Shown here: in pieces, positions 1 through 8,354 of the stretch
Numbering within the stretch: the first letter of the stretch is position 1
Layout of the letters: each line of letters opens with the position of its first letter
Origin: Granulosicoccus sp965214025
GTDB lineage: Bacteria; Pseudomonadota; Gammaproteobacteria; Granulosicoccales; Granulosicoccaceae
Direction: 5' to 3'
NCBI GenBank assembly: GCA_965214025.1
Contig: CBDCAW010000083.1
Location: 1 to 64,000 of the forward strand
Length of the DNA: 64,000 nt
Position numbers and translations under genes: made by a program
Notes under the pieces: model-generated
Database searches by the model: none
What the model was told of the DNA's origin: nothing
What the model saw: only the letters and a program-made list of their open reading frames with translations

Positions 1-184
1 TTCTATCTAGCTTTTCATTTCCGGTCTCTTCCTTGATCTCGCCTCCAGCGTGCTGAAAAACACGATTATCCTTTCCCTTGCCGATGTAGAATGTTTCCCC
101 ATTCCTCGGATCCAAAAGCCTGTAGACGTACAAATCAAGCTTCCTGGAAACTTCAGGTGAGAACATTCTATTCGCCTCTTCCAT
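1..184 (-). CDS. GIY-YIG (LEM-3-like) nuclease-domain protein, 5' end only
   Basis: The gene starts in the window on the minus strand and runs off its left edge, so only about 61 N-terminal residues are visible. They contain the GIY-YIG signature: LYVYRLLDP for the first half and TFYIGKGKDNRVFQHA for the second. This is the LEM-3-like subtype, which normally continues for a few hundred residues. Two in-frame ATGs, at 184 and 166, are each preceded by AAGAGG at 8 nt, because the ribosome-binding-site/start segment is tandemly duplicated. A TGA lies directly upstream of the 184 ATG. The DNA is AT-rich compared with the rest of the window, which suggests acquisition. The substrate is unknown; family members cut or resolve DNA. 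Confidence 0.72.
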   Translation of the reverse strand, partial: MEEANRMFSPEVSRKLDLYVYRLLDPRNGETFYIGKGKDNRVFQHAGGEIKEETGNEKLDR

Positions 185-199
185 TCAATTTGCCTCTTC
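164..199 (-). repeat. 18-bp tandem duplication of RBS plus start codon
   Basis: On the minus strand GAAGAGGCAAATTGAATG is followed directly by GAAGAGGCGAATAGAATG, with 2 mismatches in 18. Each copy holds a Shine-Dalgarno core and an in-frame ATG of the GIY-YIG gene. Confidence 0.9.
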
Positions 200-249
200 G
201 TTTCAGTTGGAAATCTACTACGCCATCTCTGCATCAATAAATATAATGC

Positions 250-261
250 TAGAATATTCTA
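250..261. promoter_or_regulatory. 12-bp AT-rich perfect palindrome
   Basis: TAGAATATTCTA is a perfect palindrome 66-77 bp upstream of the GIY-YIG start, within an AT-rich stretch at 230-290. It could be an operator or promoter element. Nothing identifies a regulator. The rest of 185-427 holds no gene I can support. Confidence 0.3.
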
Positions 262-427
262 ATCACTTAGGTAATTAGGATAGCAAGATACCGAGTGACC
301 GGGGCCAAAGAAATAGCTTGGCTTGCTGCCGAACTTGTAGTTCTTCAGTCAGGGTGTTGGCAGTGCATTGCTTGCCGCAGCAGAGCAACTGGTGCGAGAC
401 GAGGGTTGCCGCCGCTTCGGATGGAAC

Positions 428-985
428 TCAACCGCGCAACATGATGGGAATACAGATCTCTTCTTCGTCACCGATGTGACGACGAAACAGCGTATCGAAG
501 TCGACCGCGGCCGCTAGCAGCCGCTCGACAGGTCCCAGCACACTGTCATCGAGTGCGGAGGCAGATCCACCCTGCCCTTGCAAGGCGTTGTCCGGCAGTG
601 CTGCGGTTGCGGATATCATCCGCTCGAGCACGGCTGCCAGCACCCGATGATCGCCATCGAGCAGTGCCAGGTGCGGTGCGAGTGTCGGGCAGGCACGAGC
701 GAAAACCGGAAAGAAGTGGTGATCTTCGACATGGTGATGGTGATGCGCATGCTGCACCAGATACTGCGACTTCAAACGCGCCGAAGTGAGTCGCGCATCG
801 ACTTGCAGGTCCCTCGTCCCGGCGGCCTCCATCACGGACTCGCACAGCGTCGGCAGCTCGGCAGACGAGCTCAGCAGCGAGTGATGGATCTGCAGCCAGA
901 ATTCGGGCTCGCCGTGAAAGCGTGGATCTCCGGCCCAGGCGTCGCGCGGCACGTCGATCAAGCCGCCGCGTAGCGTCGCGCTCAT
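428..985 (-). CDS. Hemerythrin-like domain protein
   Basis: A 185-residue all-helical protein with the spaced His/Glu/Asp pattern of hemerythrin HHE domains. Visible elements are IHHSLL near the N-terminus, a His-rich HAHHHHHVEDHHFFP in helix 2, LDGDHR in helix 3 and RRHIGDEEEICIPIML at the end, which would form a non-haem di-iron site. Such proteins bind O2 or sense oxygen, NO or iron. The frame stays open upstream to 1213, but that 76-residue extension looks like translated intergenic DNA, so I chose the ATG at 985. No strong Shine-Dalgarno is visible. The gene is divergent from serC. Confidence 0.75.
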   Translation of the reverse strand: MSATLRGGLIDVPRDAWAGDPRFHGEPEFWLQIHHSLLSSSAELPTLCESVMEAAGTRDLQVDARLTSARLKSQYLVQHAHHHHHVEDHHFFPVFARACPTLAPHLALLDGDHRVLAAVLERMISATAALPDNALQGQGGSASALDDSVLGPVERLLAAAVDFDTLFRRHIGDEEEICIPIMLRG

Positions 986-1110
986 TGCCGCTCGCTGCTC
1001 TAGACGGTTCTCCGGGGATTCGTAGTCGAATGCGTTTTTCACTGCGTCATTTCCATGGCTGCCTGGATCAGGGCTTCTCGATCTTGAATCGACGTTACAC
1101 GAACAGGCCC

Positions 1111-1151
1111 CAACTGGATTGCCGATCGAGCCCTGGCACTCAACTGGATTG
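1111..1151. repeat. Direct repeat CAACTGGATTG spaced 30 bp
   Basis: CAACTGGATTG occurs at 1111-1121 and again at 1141-1151, start-to-start distance exactly 30 bp, bracketing the -35 of the proposed serC promoter. It is a possible paired operator on one helical face. Confidence 0.45.
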
Positions 1152-1161
1152 GCAATATACT
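1133..1161 (+). promoter_or_regulatory. Predicted sigma-70 promoter for serC
   Basis: CTGGCA (-35, 1133-1138), a 17-bp spacer and TATACT (-10, 1156-1161), about 75 bp before the proposed serC start. The match is by eye. Confidence 0.4.
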
Positions 1162-1235
1162 CTGGCCTCGTCTGCGCGGCGCCGATGGCCGGCACCCGAC
1201 GGCGGAAATTCACCTAGTCAGCAGAGCCTACAACC

Positions 1236-2438
1236 TTGAACAATGCCGATGACGACCCTGGATCGCCCGGTGAACCAACCCCTGCCGTTCGACCGCGCGA
1301 CCCCCGATTCTCCTCCGGCCCCTGCCGTAAGCACCCGGGCTGGGATCTTGCCCGTCTGAGCACTGAGCATCTTGGCCGCAGCCACCGTGCCGCCGCACCG
1401 AAGGCGAGTCTCGAACTCGCCATTACCCGCTCGGCGGATCTGCTGGGCCTGCCGGACGACTGGCGTCTGGGTATCGTGCCAGCCTCGGATACCGGCGCCT
1501 TCGAGCTGGCAATGTGGTCGTTGCTCGGTTCCCGCCCGGTGACCGCGCTGGTCTGGGAGCGTTTCTCCAGCGACTGGGCGATCGATCTGGCACAGCTTTC
1601 ACTACCGGGGCTGGACCTGCGAGAGGCCGACTACGGGCACCTCCCATCGCTTGATGGTATCGCGCCAACACACGATCTGGTATTTGTCTACAACGGCACC
1701 ACCGCGGGCGTTCGCCTGCCCGACCTGGACTGGCTGGACGACGGGCGCGAAGGCCTGGTGCTGTGCGACGCGACTTCGGCGGCCTATGCCATGCCGCTGG
1801 ATTTCAGCCATCTCGATGTCGTGACCTGGTCGTGGCAAAAGGCACTCGGTGGCGAGGCTGCACACGGCATGCTTGCCCTGAGTCCACGGGCGCTCGCCAG
1901 GCTGGAAAGCCTGCCCGCACCAAGGCCGTTGCCGAAGATATTCCGGCTGACGAAGGAAGGCTTGCTCATGCAGGGTATCTTCGCGGGCGAGACGATCAAC
2001 ACGCCGAGCATGATGGCAGTAGCAGACTTGCATTCCGCACTCGACTGGGCCGACGACATCGGCGGCCTGCCCGGGCTGTTCAAGCGTAGCGAGGCCAGTT
2101 ACGCGGCATTGGATCAATGGGTGTCGAAGAGCGACTGGGTCGATTGGCTGGCCGAAGTACCGACCACCCGGTCCTCTACGTCGATGTGCCTGAAGATCAC
2201 CGCCCCGGCATTCGTTGCCCTGCCTCTTGAAAGGCAGCAGCAATGGGTGAAGACCATGGCAGGTTGGCTGGCCGAGAAACAGGTCGCGTACGATATCGCG
2301 AACTATCCGAGTGCTCCACCGGGCTTTCGCATCTGGGGCGGCGCCACTGTGGAGGCATCCGATGTCAAGGCGCTCTGCCCGTGGCTTGACTGGGCTTACC
2401 GCTGCATGGAGCAGTCGACAACGGAAGCCTCTGGTTGA
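1236..2438 (+). CDS. serC: Phosphoserine aminotransferase
   Basis: PLP-dependent transaminase of the serine pathway (3-phosphohydroxypyruvate plus glutamate to phosphoserine), which also acts in B6 synthesis. At 400 residues it belongs to the SerC branch common in alphaproteobacteria and some methanogens. The N-terminal FSSGPCRKHPGW and the lysine motif TWSWQKALGGEAAHG, with K202 as the likely Schiff-base lysine, are characteristic. The start is TTG at 1236: a TAG lies in frame just upstream, and no other start codon precedes the conserved N-terminus. The gene is divergent from the hemerythrin-like gene. Confidence 0.88.
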   Translation: MNNADDDPGSPGEPTPAVRPRDPRFSSGPCRKHPGWDLARLSTEHLGRSHRAAAPKASLELAITRSADLLGLPDDWRLGIVPASDTGAFELAMWSLLGSRPVTALVWERFSSDWAIDLAQLSLPGLDLREADYGHLPSLDGIAPTHDLVFVYNGTTAGVRLPDLDWLDDGREGLVLCDATSAAYAMPLDFSHLDVVTWSWQKALGGEAAHGMLALSPRALARLESLPAPRPLPKIFRLTKEGLLMQGIFAGETINTPSMMAVADLHSALDWADDIGGLPGLFKRSEASYAALDQWVSKSDWVDWLAEVPTTRSSTSMCLKITAPAFVALPLERQQQWVKTMAGWLAEKQVAYDIANYPSAPPGFRIWGGATVEASDVKALCPWLDWAYRCMEQSTTEASG

Positions 2439-2527
2439 TCCAGCGCTGGCTGCGCTCGCATGCGGCAGGAGGCTGCCCGAGACTCGGTTATCAGGGACAG
2501 GCTTGAATCAAACTTTTCACTGTTGTA

Positions 2528-3019
2528 TTACATCGGAACCACCGGCGAAGGGATGTCACCGGCGAGCCGCTCGCACAGCCTGCGCGGCGCATCGGTATAG
2601 CGCCCGAAGCCTGCCGGCGTCAGGTACGCCCGAGTCACCGATCCATCGCTTTCCGGCTGCTCGATCAGCACCCAGCGAGACATCGCGCTGTGCCCGAGGA
2701 ACAGCAGCAACGTCAGCGACAACGCGAGCAGCAAGGTCCAGGCGGACACTCCGATCAAGGCGAGCCCGACAACCATTGTGGCCGCACCCGAGGCGGCCGC
2801 CCAGCCCGGCGGCTCGATGACCAGACGCACACTGGCAGGCCGACTGATGTCAAAACCGATACGCCTGCCCGAAAAACGCCAGATGGTGGCGTTGAGAGCC
2901 AGTGTGCCAACATCGTCCGGCATGCCGAGCACACCGGTACGGAAACCACGCCGGGAGCTGTACCAGACGCGTACCGGCGAGGGTATCCTGCCGGTGGTCG
3001 ACGAAGGGGATTCGTTCAT
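2528..3019 (-). CDS. Hypothetical membrane protein
   Basis: A protein of about 163 residues with one long hydrophobic stretch (roughly residues 75-110, TMVVGLALIGVSAWTLLLAL and on), enough for two closely spaced membrane helices. Soluble basic/polar segments flank it. I do not recognise the family. The frame is open to a GTG at 3109, but the extra residues look non-coding, so ATG 3019 is preferred although its ribosome-binding site is weak. It is convergent with serC and 105 bp downstream of wrbA on the same strand. Confidence 0.55.
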   Translation of the reverse strand: MNESPSSTTGRIPSPVRVWYSSRRGFRTGVLGMPDDVGTLALNATIWRFSGRRIGFDISRPASVRLVIEPPGWAAASGAATMVVGLALIGVSAWTLLLALSLTLLLFLGHSAMSRWVLIEQPESDGSVTRAYLTPAGFGRYTDAPRRLCERLAGDIPSPVVPM

Positions 3020-3124
3020 GCTCCATCTTACGCCATCGGCAGGGTACGCGATCTGTCGATACGCGGCCAAACCCGAGCGCTGACTCGCATTCGGGCGCGT
3101 GACGATCACACGAGCCGAGCGACG

Positions 3125-3724
3125 TCAGCCATGCAGTTTCGAAGCAATTTCCGCTACTCGGCGGCCTTGCGCCCGTGCAAGCGTCTTCTCGGCATCGCTC
3201 GGCATACGCTTGCCGTCCGGCCCGGCGATGGTCGCGGCGCCATAGGGAGAGCCGCCACGCAGCTCGGAGATGTCCATGAGTTCGGCGGATGAATACGGCA
3301 GACCCACGACCGTGAAACCGTGGTGCAGCAAGGTGGAGTGAAACGAGGTAATCGTGGTTTCCTGGCCGCCACCCGTACCGGTGGACGTGAAGACCGAGCC
3401 CACCTTGCCGATCAGCTTGCCCTGCGCCCACAAACCACCGGTCTGATCGAGGAAATTTCTCATTTGCGAGCACATGTTGCCGAACCGGGTGGGCGTACCG
3501 AAAATGATCGCGTCGTAGTCCGCCAGCTCGTTCGGGTCTTCGATGACCGGCGCATCCTGATCGACCTTCGCACCCGAAGACTCGAGTGCCTCTTTCGGCA
3601 TCAGCTCGGGTACGCGCTTGATCGTGACCTCACTACCGGCCTCGCGAGCACCGGCAGCCACCTCGTTCGCCATGGTTTCGACATGGCCGTAGGTGGAGTA
3701 ATAAAGCACTAGTACACGTGACAT
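3125..3724 (-). CDS. wrbA: NAD(P)H:quinone oxidoreductase, WrbA type
   Basis: A 199-residue flavodoxin-fold enzyme that reduces quinones by two electrons with FMN and NAD(P)H, avoiding semiquinone radicals. Seen: the phosphate-binding loop VLYYSTYGHVETMA at the N-terminus, GTPTRFGNMCSQMRNFLDQ in the middle, STGTGGGQETT, and PYGAATIAGPDG near the end, all typical of WrbA. Full length. It lies 430 bp from, and divergent to, a glutathionyl-hydroquinone reductase gene, which also handles quinones. Confidence 0.93.
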   Translation of the reverse strand: MSRVLVLYYSTYGHVETMANEVAAGAREAGSEVTIKRVPELMPKEALESSGAKVDQDAPVIEDPNELADYDAIIFGTPTRFGNMCSQMRNFLDQTGGLWAQGKLIGKVGSVFTSTGTGGGQETTITSFHSTLLHHGFTVVGLPYSSAELMDISELRGGSPYGAATIAGPDGKRMPSDAEKTLARAQGRRVAEIASKLHG

Positions 3725-4157
3725 GTTTCGGTTCTCTGGTGGGGCGAGCTGGCTGGCCTTCTGGCCATCGGATGGGGTTCCTGCAAACCAGGATCAGTGG
3801 CGGTGGTGCATGCCGGTTCTGGCGTTGCAAAGTGTAGACCATGCTCCTGCACAACGTGCACGTGGCCAACTTCGGTGTAGAGCAAGAAGGCCCCTGCAGG
3901 CATTCCGGGCGGGTCTGTCAGGATGAAATCGGCCTCATGACGGTGCGTATGGCCGGGTAGGCTGCCCTCCGGGCGACGAGGATTTGCCCATAACCCTCGT
4001 CTATCTGCCTGTTCGTCCCTATCATTCGAAAGTGGGCACTCAGCCACCGCGCAACACGCGCTTCTACTTGCAGTCCGCCAAGACGGAATCTTCCGATGAT
4101 CTTCAACACATACCCCACGAACACGAGCAGCTCTCTGCTCGAGCCGGAGGTCGCCTG
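3725..4157. other. 433-bp gap between wrbA and the GS-HQR gene
   Basis: No gene I can support. On the minus strand a short open stretch (about 3800-3960) reads ADFILTDPPGMPAGAFLLY in one frame and 3918-4124 is open in another. Neither has a recognisable family or good start, so they may be chance frames or an eroded gene. Promoters for the two divergent flanking genes should lie here. Confidence 0.4.
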
Positions 4158-5132
4158 ATGGGCCTGCTCGTCGACGGCCAGTGGCAGGACCGCTGGTACG
4201 ACACCGACAAGAGTGGCGGTCGCTTCGAGCGCAGCGAATCCAGCTTTCGCTCATGGGTCACCGCCGACGGCTCGGCCGGGCCTTCGGGAGCGGACGGTTT
4301 TCGTGCTGAAGCTGGCCGGTATCATCTGTACGCCGGCTACGCCTGCCCCTGGGCTCATCGTGTGCTGATCTACCGTGCGCTGAAAGGTCTGGAGTCCGCG
4401 ATCGATGTGTCGTTCGTGCACTGGTTCATGGGTGAGGAAGGCTGGACGTTCGACACCGACGACGACGGTATCGTCGGCGATCGCCTGTCCGGGCGTTCAC
4501 GACTGCACGAGGTGTACACCTCTGCCGACCCTGCCTTCACCGGTCGGGTGACGATTCCCGCCTTGTGGGATACCGAGCGCGGCACGATCGTCTCGAATGA
4601 GTCCAGCGAGCTGATTCGCATGCTCGATACCGCGTTCGACGACGTCGGTGCGCGACCGGGCACCTTCCTTCCGGAACCCGAGCGTGAAGCCATCGCGGCG
4701 TTGAACTCACGCATTTACGACACGGTGAACAACGGCGTGTACAAGGCCGGTTTCGCCACCACACAGCAAGCCTACGAAGAAGCCGTCCTGCCTCTGTTCG
4801 ACACCCTCGACATGCTCGATGACAGGCTTGCAAAACAGCGCTTCCTGAATGGCGACGCGCCTTTGGAAGCCGATTGGCGGCTCTTCCCTACGCTTGTGCG
4901 CTTCGACCTCGTGTACCACGGCCACTTCAAGTGCAACCTGCGGCGGCTCTCGGACTACCCGAATCTTGCAGGCTATACACGTGACCTGTACCAGTGGCCC
5001 GGCATTCGGGGCACGGTGAATCTCGATCACGCCAAGCGTCATTACTATGCGAGTCACGAAACGGTGAACCCGACGCGCATCGTTCCGGTCGGCCCCGAAA
5101 TGAACCTGGACGCACCTCACGGGAGGGGTTGA
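4158..5132 (+). CDS. yqjG: Glutathionyl-hydroquinone reductase (Xi-class GST)
   Basis: A 324-residue glutathione S-transferase-like protein of the YqjG/PcpF/ECM4 type, which removes glutathione from glutathionyl-hydroquinones. The catalytic motif YACPWAHR places the cysteine at residue 63. The GST C-domain follows (ADWRLFPTLVRFD, YPNLAGYTRDLYQWPGI), and the terminal YYASHETVNPTRIVPVGP is typical. ATG 4158 is preceded by GGAGG at 7 nt, so the longer frame from 3984 is rejected. Confidence 0.92.
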   Translation: MGLLVDGQWQDRWYDTDKSGGRFERSESSFRSWVTADGSAGPSGADGFRAEAGRYHLYAGYACPWAHRVLIYRALKGLESAIDVSFVHWFMGEEGWTFDTDDDGIVGDRLSGRSRLHEVYTSADPAFTGRVTIPALWDTERGTIVSNESSELIRMLDTAFDDVGARPGTFLPEPEREAIAALNSRIYDTVNNGVYKAGFATTQQAYEEAVLPLFDTLDMLDDRLAKQRFLNGDAPLEADWRLFPTLVRFDLVYHGHFKCNLRRLSDYPNLAGYTRDLYQWPGIRGTVNLDHAKRHYYASHETVNPTRIVPVGPEMNLDAPHGRG

Positions 5133-5172
5133 CGAGCAAGTGAGGCACTGCCCCGACACTCGCAGCAGCCAG

Positions 5173-5194
5173 GTCGTGGGCTAGTCGTGGGCTA
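5173..5194. repeat. 11-bp tandem repeat in convergent gap
   Basis: GTCGTGGGCTA occurs twice back to back between the convergent yqjG and tspO stops. It may only be slippage. Confidence 0.6.
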
Positions 5195-5214
5195 CTGGAG
5201 AATGCGCTCCACCC

Positions 5215-5700
5215 TCAACCCGACGCCGCCTGTGCATCACCTTCGGGATTCAACTGCACGATGCGCAGGTTCAACAAGGAGGCGATGCTGACCCAGACCA
5301 GGTATGGCGCCAGCAGCCATGCACTCAGCGGATGGAAGCTGGCGAAGTGCCACACCATGGCGACTATCGAGAGCCAGAAGACGACAACTTCCACCAGCGC
5401 CCACCTCGGCTTGCGCAACGCGAAGAAGAACAGACTCCAACCGACATTCAAGATGAAGTTGAAGCCGGTTATCCACAGCAGCACCTGGCGCTCGGCCGGG
5501 GTTCCGTGGTTCCAGGCTTGCCCCAACGAAATGATCAGCAGCAGGAAGACGGTGCTCCAGACAACGGGAAATGCCCAGTCGGGAGGGTTCCAGGACGGCT
5601 TGTTCAGCTCGCGATACCACGGCCCCACATCCGTCAGCAAGCTACCGGCCACCGCGATCACCGTGACACCGACAGCGGCGAGAGCATAGGGAATCCACAT
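5215..5700 (-). CDS. tspO: TspO/MBR family tryptophan-rich sensory protein
   Basis: A 161-residue integral membrane protein with five hydrophobic helices. Seen: WYRELNKPSWNPPDWAFPVVW after helix 1, the family hallmark, and WSLFFFALRKP later. TspO binds porphyrins and other hydrophobic ligands and is linked to oxygen, light and stress responses. The start is ATG 5700 with GAGG upstream; a TTG six codons earlier is possible. It lies 148 bp downstream of cydA on the same strand, but the gap suggests its own promoter. It replaces the cydB expected after cydA. Confidence 0.93.
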   Translation of the reverse strand: MWIPYALAAVGVTVIAVAGSLLTDVGPWYRELNKPSWNPPDWAFPVVWSTVFLLLIISLGQAWNHGTPAERQVLLWITGFNFILNVGWSLFFFALRKPRWALVEVVVFWLSIVAMVWHFASFHPLSAWLLAPYLVWVSIASLLNLRIVQLNPEGDAQAASG

Positions 5701-5847
5701 AGTCGCAAGCCTCGGCAAATGGCACTTAACGTTTGGTTGTCGACTGCAGCGTGCTGATGCACATGGATCAGACCGACCGATGCAGGCAGGCGGGCCACGC
5801 GGCGGAGTCGATCCCCATCATACTCAATGTAAGCGCGCCGACGCGAG

Positions 5848-7188
5848 TTACTTCACCGTGCAGTGTTCAGGGCCAGCTGCAGGTTTCAGCTGGCACATCA
5901 TGGAACGTCGCAGATAGAACAGAAGTGCGCCGAACATCAGCCCGTAGGCGGCGGCTATCAGACCTGCCGTGGTCAGCGCTTGAGGTAGACCCGCAGGCTT
6001 GGTGATATCAGTCGTCCTGATCAGGCCATGAACCACCCAGGGTTGGCGGCCGGCCTCAGTGACACACCAGCCGGCAATGGTGGCGACCAGGCCGCTGGGT
6101 GCGGCCCAGCAGCAAAGGTGCAGGAATCGGCGACTGTGATAGAGGCGCTGCTTGTACAGCAGGTACAGACCAGATGCCGCAATCGCCAGCATCAGCACCC
6201 CCAACAGAATCATTATCCGAAAACTGAAGAAAACGATGGGCACGTTCGGTCGTAGTTCCGCAGGTACGCTGGTCAATCCTTGCACCACCCCATCGGGGTC
6301 GTGTGTGATGATCAGGCTGGCAAGCTTCGGTATTGCCACCGCATGGTGATTAAGTTCCAGGTCCGGATCCGGCAAGGCGAAAGGCAACAATGGCGCTCCG
6401 GCCGTCGTGTGCCACAAGCCTTCCATCGCGGCCAGTTTTATCGGTTGATGATCACGCGTGTTCAGCCCGTGCAAGTCACCCGACAACATTTGCAATGGCA
6501 GCAATACTGCACACGCCAGCAGCGCCGTGCGAACGCCATGACGGGCAAATGTATGCGAGCTCCGGCGCAACAGCAACCAGGCATTGACACCTAATACGAT
6601 AAAGGCGCTGCTGACCCAGGCGGCACCGACCATGTGCGCGAGACGATAGGGAAATGACGGATTGAATACGGCGGCACGCCAGTCGTCGAGACGCAACTCG
6701 CCGCCGATCAAAGAATAGCCTGCGGGTGTATGCATCCAGGAATTACGCGCCAGAATGCAGAACACCGAAACGTAGACGCCCAAGGTCACCGCCAGTGTGG
6801 CAATCAGATGCAGGCGATCACCGACACGCCGACAGCCCCATACCATGATGCCGAAGAAGCCTGCCTCGAGCCATACCGCGTTCGTGAATTCCAGGCTTCG
6901 GATGGGCACCAGAACATCGACAGTCTGCCGGTAGAAACCACCGAATACCGTATCCAGTTGCCAGGAGAGCACCACACCTGTCACGACGCCAATGACGAAC
7001 ACCGCTGCAAACGGTTTTATCCAGAACGCATACTGCTCATGGTATATCGGATGCTTCGTTCTCATCCAGAGTACCTTGAGCACCGAAAGATAGCTGGCAA
7101 GCCCGATTATCAAGCATGGAAACATGATGTGAAAAGCGGCCGTTGCACCAAACTGTATTCGCGCCAGAACTTCAGGATCTAGATTCAT
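5848..7188 (-). CDS. cydA: Cytochrome bd-type quinol oxidase subunit I, orphan
   Basis: A 446-residue multi-helix membrane protein with a short Q loop (CIO-like). Expected ligands and proton-path residues are present by alignment from memory with E. coli CydA: H20 and H185 (haem b595 and b558), E100 and E108 eight residues apart, K251/E256 of the quinol loop (HQPIKLAAMEG), FRIM for the haem-b558 methionine, and TEAGRQPWVV. The canonical FGTNW region before E100 is replaced by LSWQLDTVFGGF. No cydB lies on either side, although bd oxidases are normally CydAB heterodimers. It follows a small membrane-protein gene by 33 bp. Confidence 0.85.
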   Translation of the reverse strand: MNLDPEVLARIQFGATAAFHIMFPCLIIGLASYLSVLKVLWMRTKHPIYHEQYAFWIKPFAAVFVIGVVTGVVLSWQLDTVFGGFYRQTVDVLVPIRSLEFTNAVWLEAGFFGIMVWGCRRVGDRLHLIATLAVTLGVYVSVFCILARNSWMHTPAGYSLIGGELRLDDWRAAVFNPSFPYRLAHMVGAAWVSSAFIVLGVNAWLLLRRSSHTFARHGVRTALLACAVLLPLQMLSGDLHGLNTRDHQPIKLAAMEGLWHTTAGAPLLPFALPDPDLELNHHAVAIPKLASLIITHDPDGVVQGLTSVPAELRPNVPIVFFSFRIMILLGVLMLAIAASGLYLLYKQRLYHSRRFLHLCCWAAPSGLVATIAGWCVTEAGRQPWVVHGLIRTTDITKPAGLPQALTTAGLIAAAYGLMFGALLFYLRRSMMCQLKPAAGPEHCTVK

Positions 7189-7221
7189 TACATTTCTCCG
7201 TCAGCATCGAGTCGCGAAAGG

Positions 7222-7482
7222 CTAGAGCAGGCTCAGGGTCAGGTGCACGCCATTCACCAGACCTCCGAACGACAGCACTGAAACCGAGTAGCCGCCGGCA
7301 AACCAGGCAAGCTTGACCAGGCTCTTCGGCAAGCGGGTAATCCTCAAGGTACGAGTCGGTCTGGCGGCCAATTCGGTATTCGTGGTCCCTGTGAATTGCC
7401 TGGAATAAAATGGTATGGATTGATCAAATCCCGCAGAGGCGGATCGATACTGCGAGGTGAATTCTGAGTGCGCGTATGTCAT
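7222..7482 (-). CDS. Small membrane protein encoded with cydA
   Basis: An 86-residue protein: about 50 polar residues, then a basic stretch (TRLPKSLVKLAWF) and one C-terminal transmembrane helix (WFAGGYSVSVLSFGGLVNGV). It begins at an ATG 33 bp upstream of cydA on the same strand, so the two are probably one operon. Small single-helix subunits (CydX/CydS, DUF2474) accompany bd oxidases, so this could be an accessory subunit of the orphan CydA. There is no clear sequence match and the long polar N-terminus is atypical. Confidence 0.5.
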   Translation of the reverse strand: MTYAHSEFTSQYRSASAGFDQSIPFYSRQFTGTTNTELAARPTRTLRITRLPKSLVKLAWFAGGYSVSVLSFGGLVNGVHLTLSLL

Positions 7483-7871
7483 GGTGTTTTCCGGTGTTTG
7501 AATCGTTGATTACACTGCGCAAGCAACGTGATTGCATGAAACACTCGGCAGGAATTGCGTGCAACGCGCTATTCGGTTAGGCCGTTCGATAGAGAAGGAA
7601 CCATGCCCCTCGATCAGTTCTTTCAGTGCAGCACACCACGAATTACGGGTAAGAATAACCATTGTCAGCAATCGTTCACGCTTTACGTTTGCATTGGCTG
7701 TGACAACAGGCACCACGAATGCTCGGCGACGGTCCATTCGGTAAAAGCACACTGGTTCCGGTGACCAATTGCCAAGCTGCGCAACGCGCCTCGCGCACCC
7801 GACGCTGTAAGATGGTCGCAACGGTCCAGCAACGAATGAATGATGGTCAACCTCATGGAAACCTTTCGGCA
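7483..7871. other. 389-bp divergent intergenic region
   Basis: It lies between the cydA operon and the PRC-barrel gene and must hold both promoters. A minus frame with an ATG at 7662 (50 residues, MVILTRNSWCAALKELIEGH) lacks a ribosome-binding site and a recognisable family, and I do not call it. A TTGAT half-site near 7516-7520 has no FNR-type partner. Confidence 0.4.
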
Positions 7872-8261
7872 ATGAACAGCACGATCCCTCGCGCAGCAGC
7901 CCTCTCGCTGGCGCTCGCGTTTGCTGGCAGCGCTCACGAGGCACTCGCAGAGCCGCTCGCCATCCACCAGCCGATGCGTACCGGCAAGGTCGTGATGGTG
8001 CCGGTGGATCTGGCCAGCAACCTGATCGGTGCGCCGGTATACACAGACAATCAGGAACTGGCCGGTCTGGTCGAAGATCTCGTCCTCGAAGGTGATCGGA
8101 CGATCGTTGCCCTCAAGGTGGGTGTCGGGAATTTTCTCGGCGTCGACGAAACGACGGTAGCCGTGGCGTTGAAGGACCTGACCATTACCGCAGACGACGG
8201 TCGTGTGGAGATCGAGACCGATCTGACTCGCGACGATCTCGACCTGGCAGCCCGGGCCTAG
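7872..8261 (+). CDS. Secreted PRC-barrel domain protein
   Basis: 129 residues. A signal peptide (MNSTIPRAAALSLALAFAGS, cleavage near ALA-EP) is followed by a PRC-barrel: ASNLIGAPVYTDNQELAGLV, then DLVLEGDRTIVALKVGVGNF and the acidic end. PRC barrels are small beta domains in ribosome-maturation and photosynthetic proteins and in many envelope proteins of unknown role. ATG 7872 is chosen because the signal peptide begins there. It lies 93 bp before the response regulator, same strand, and may belong to its regulon. Confidence 0.72.
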   Translation: MNSTIPRAAALSLALAFAGSAHEALAEPLAIHQPMRTGKVVMVPVDLASNLIGAPVYTDNQELAGLVEDLVLEGDRTIVALKVGVGNFLGVDETTVAVALKDLTITADDGRVEIETDLTRDDLDLAARA

Positions 8262-8354
8262 GGCCTGGAACTTTTGCGGCCGGTGGTACCCTGAGCTTGT
8301 GCCAGAGTGTGTGCCCTGCACACCGGCGGGGCTCACCTGGAAGGACCAACTGAC

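Noticed and set aside
986..1213. 76-residue N-terminal extension of the hemerythrin-like protein
   Set aside because: It has no hemerythrin features and covers the serC promoter and repeats.
7505..7530. FNR/ANR box upstream of the cydA operon
   Set aside because: Only one TTGAT half-site; the second half (ATCAA at 4-nt spacing) is missing.
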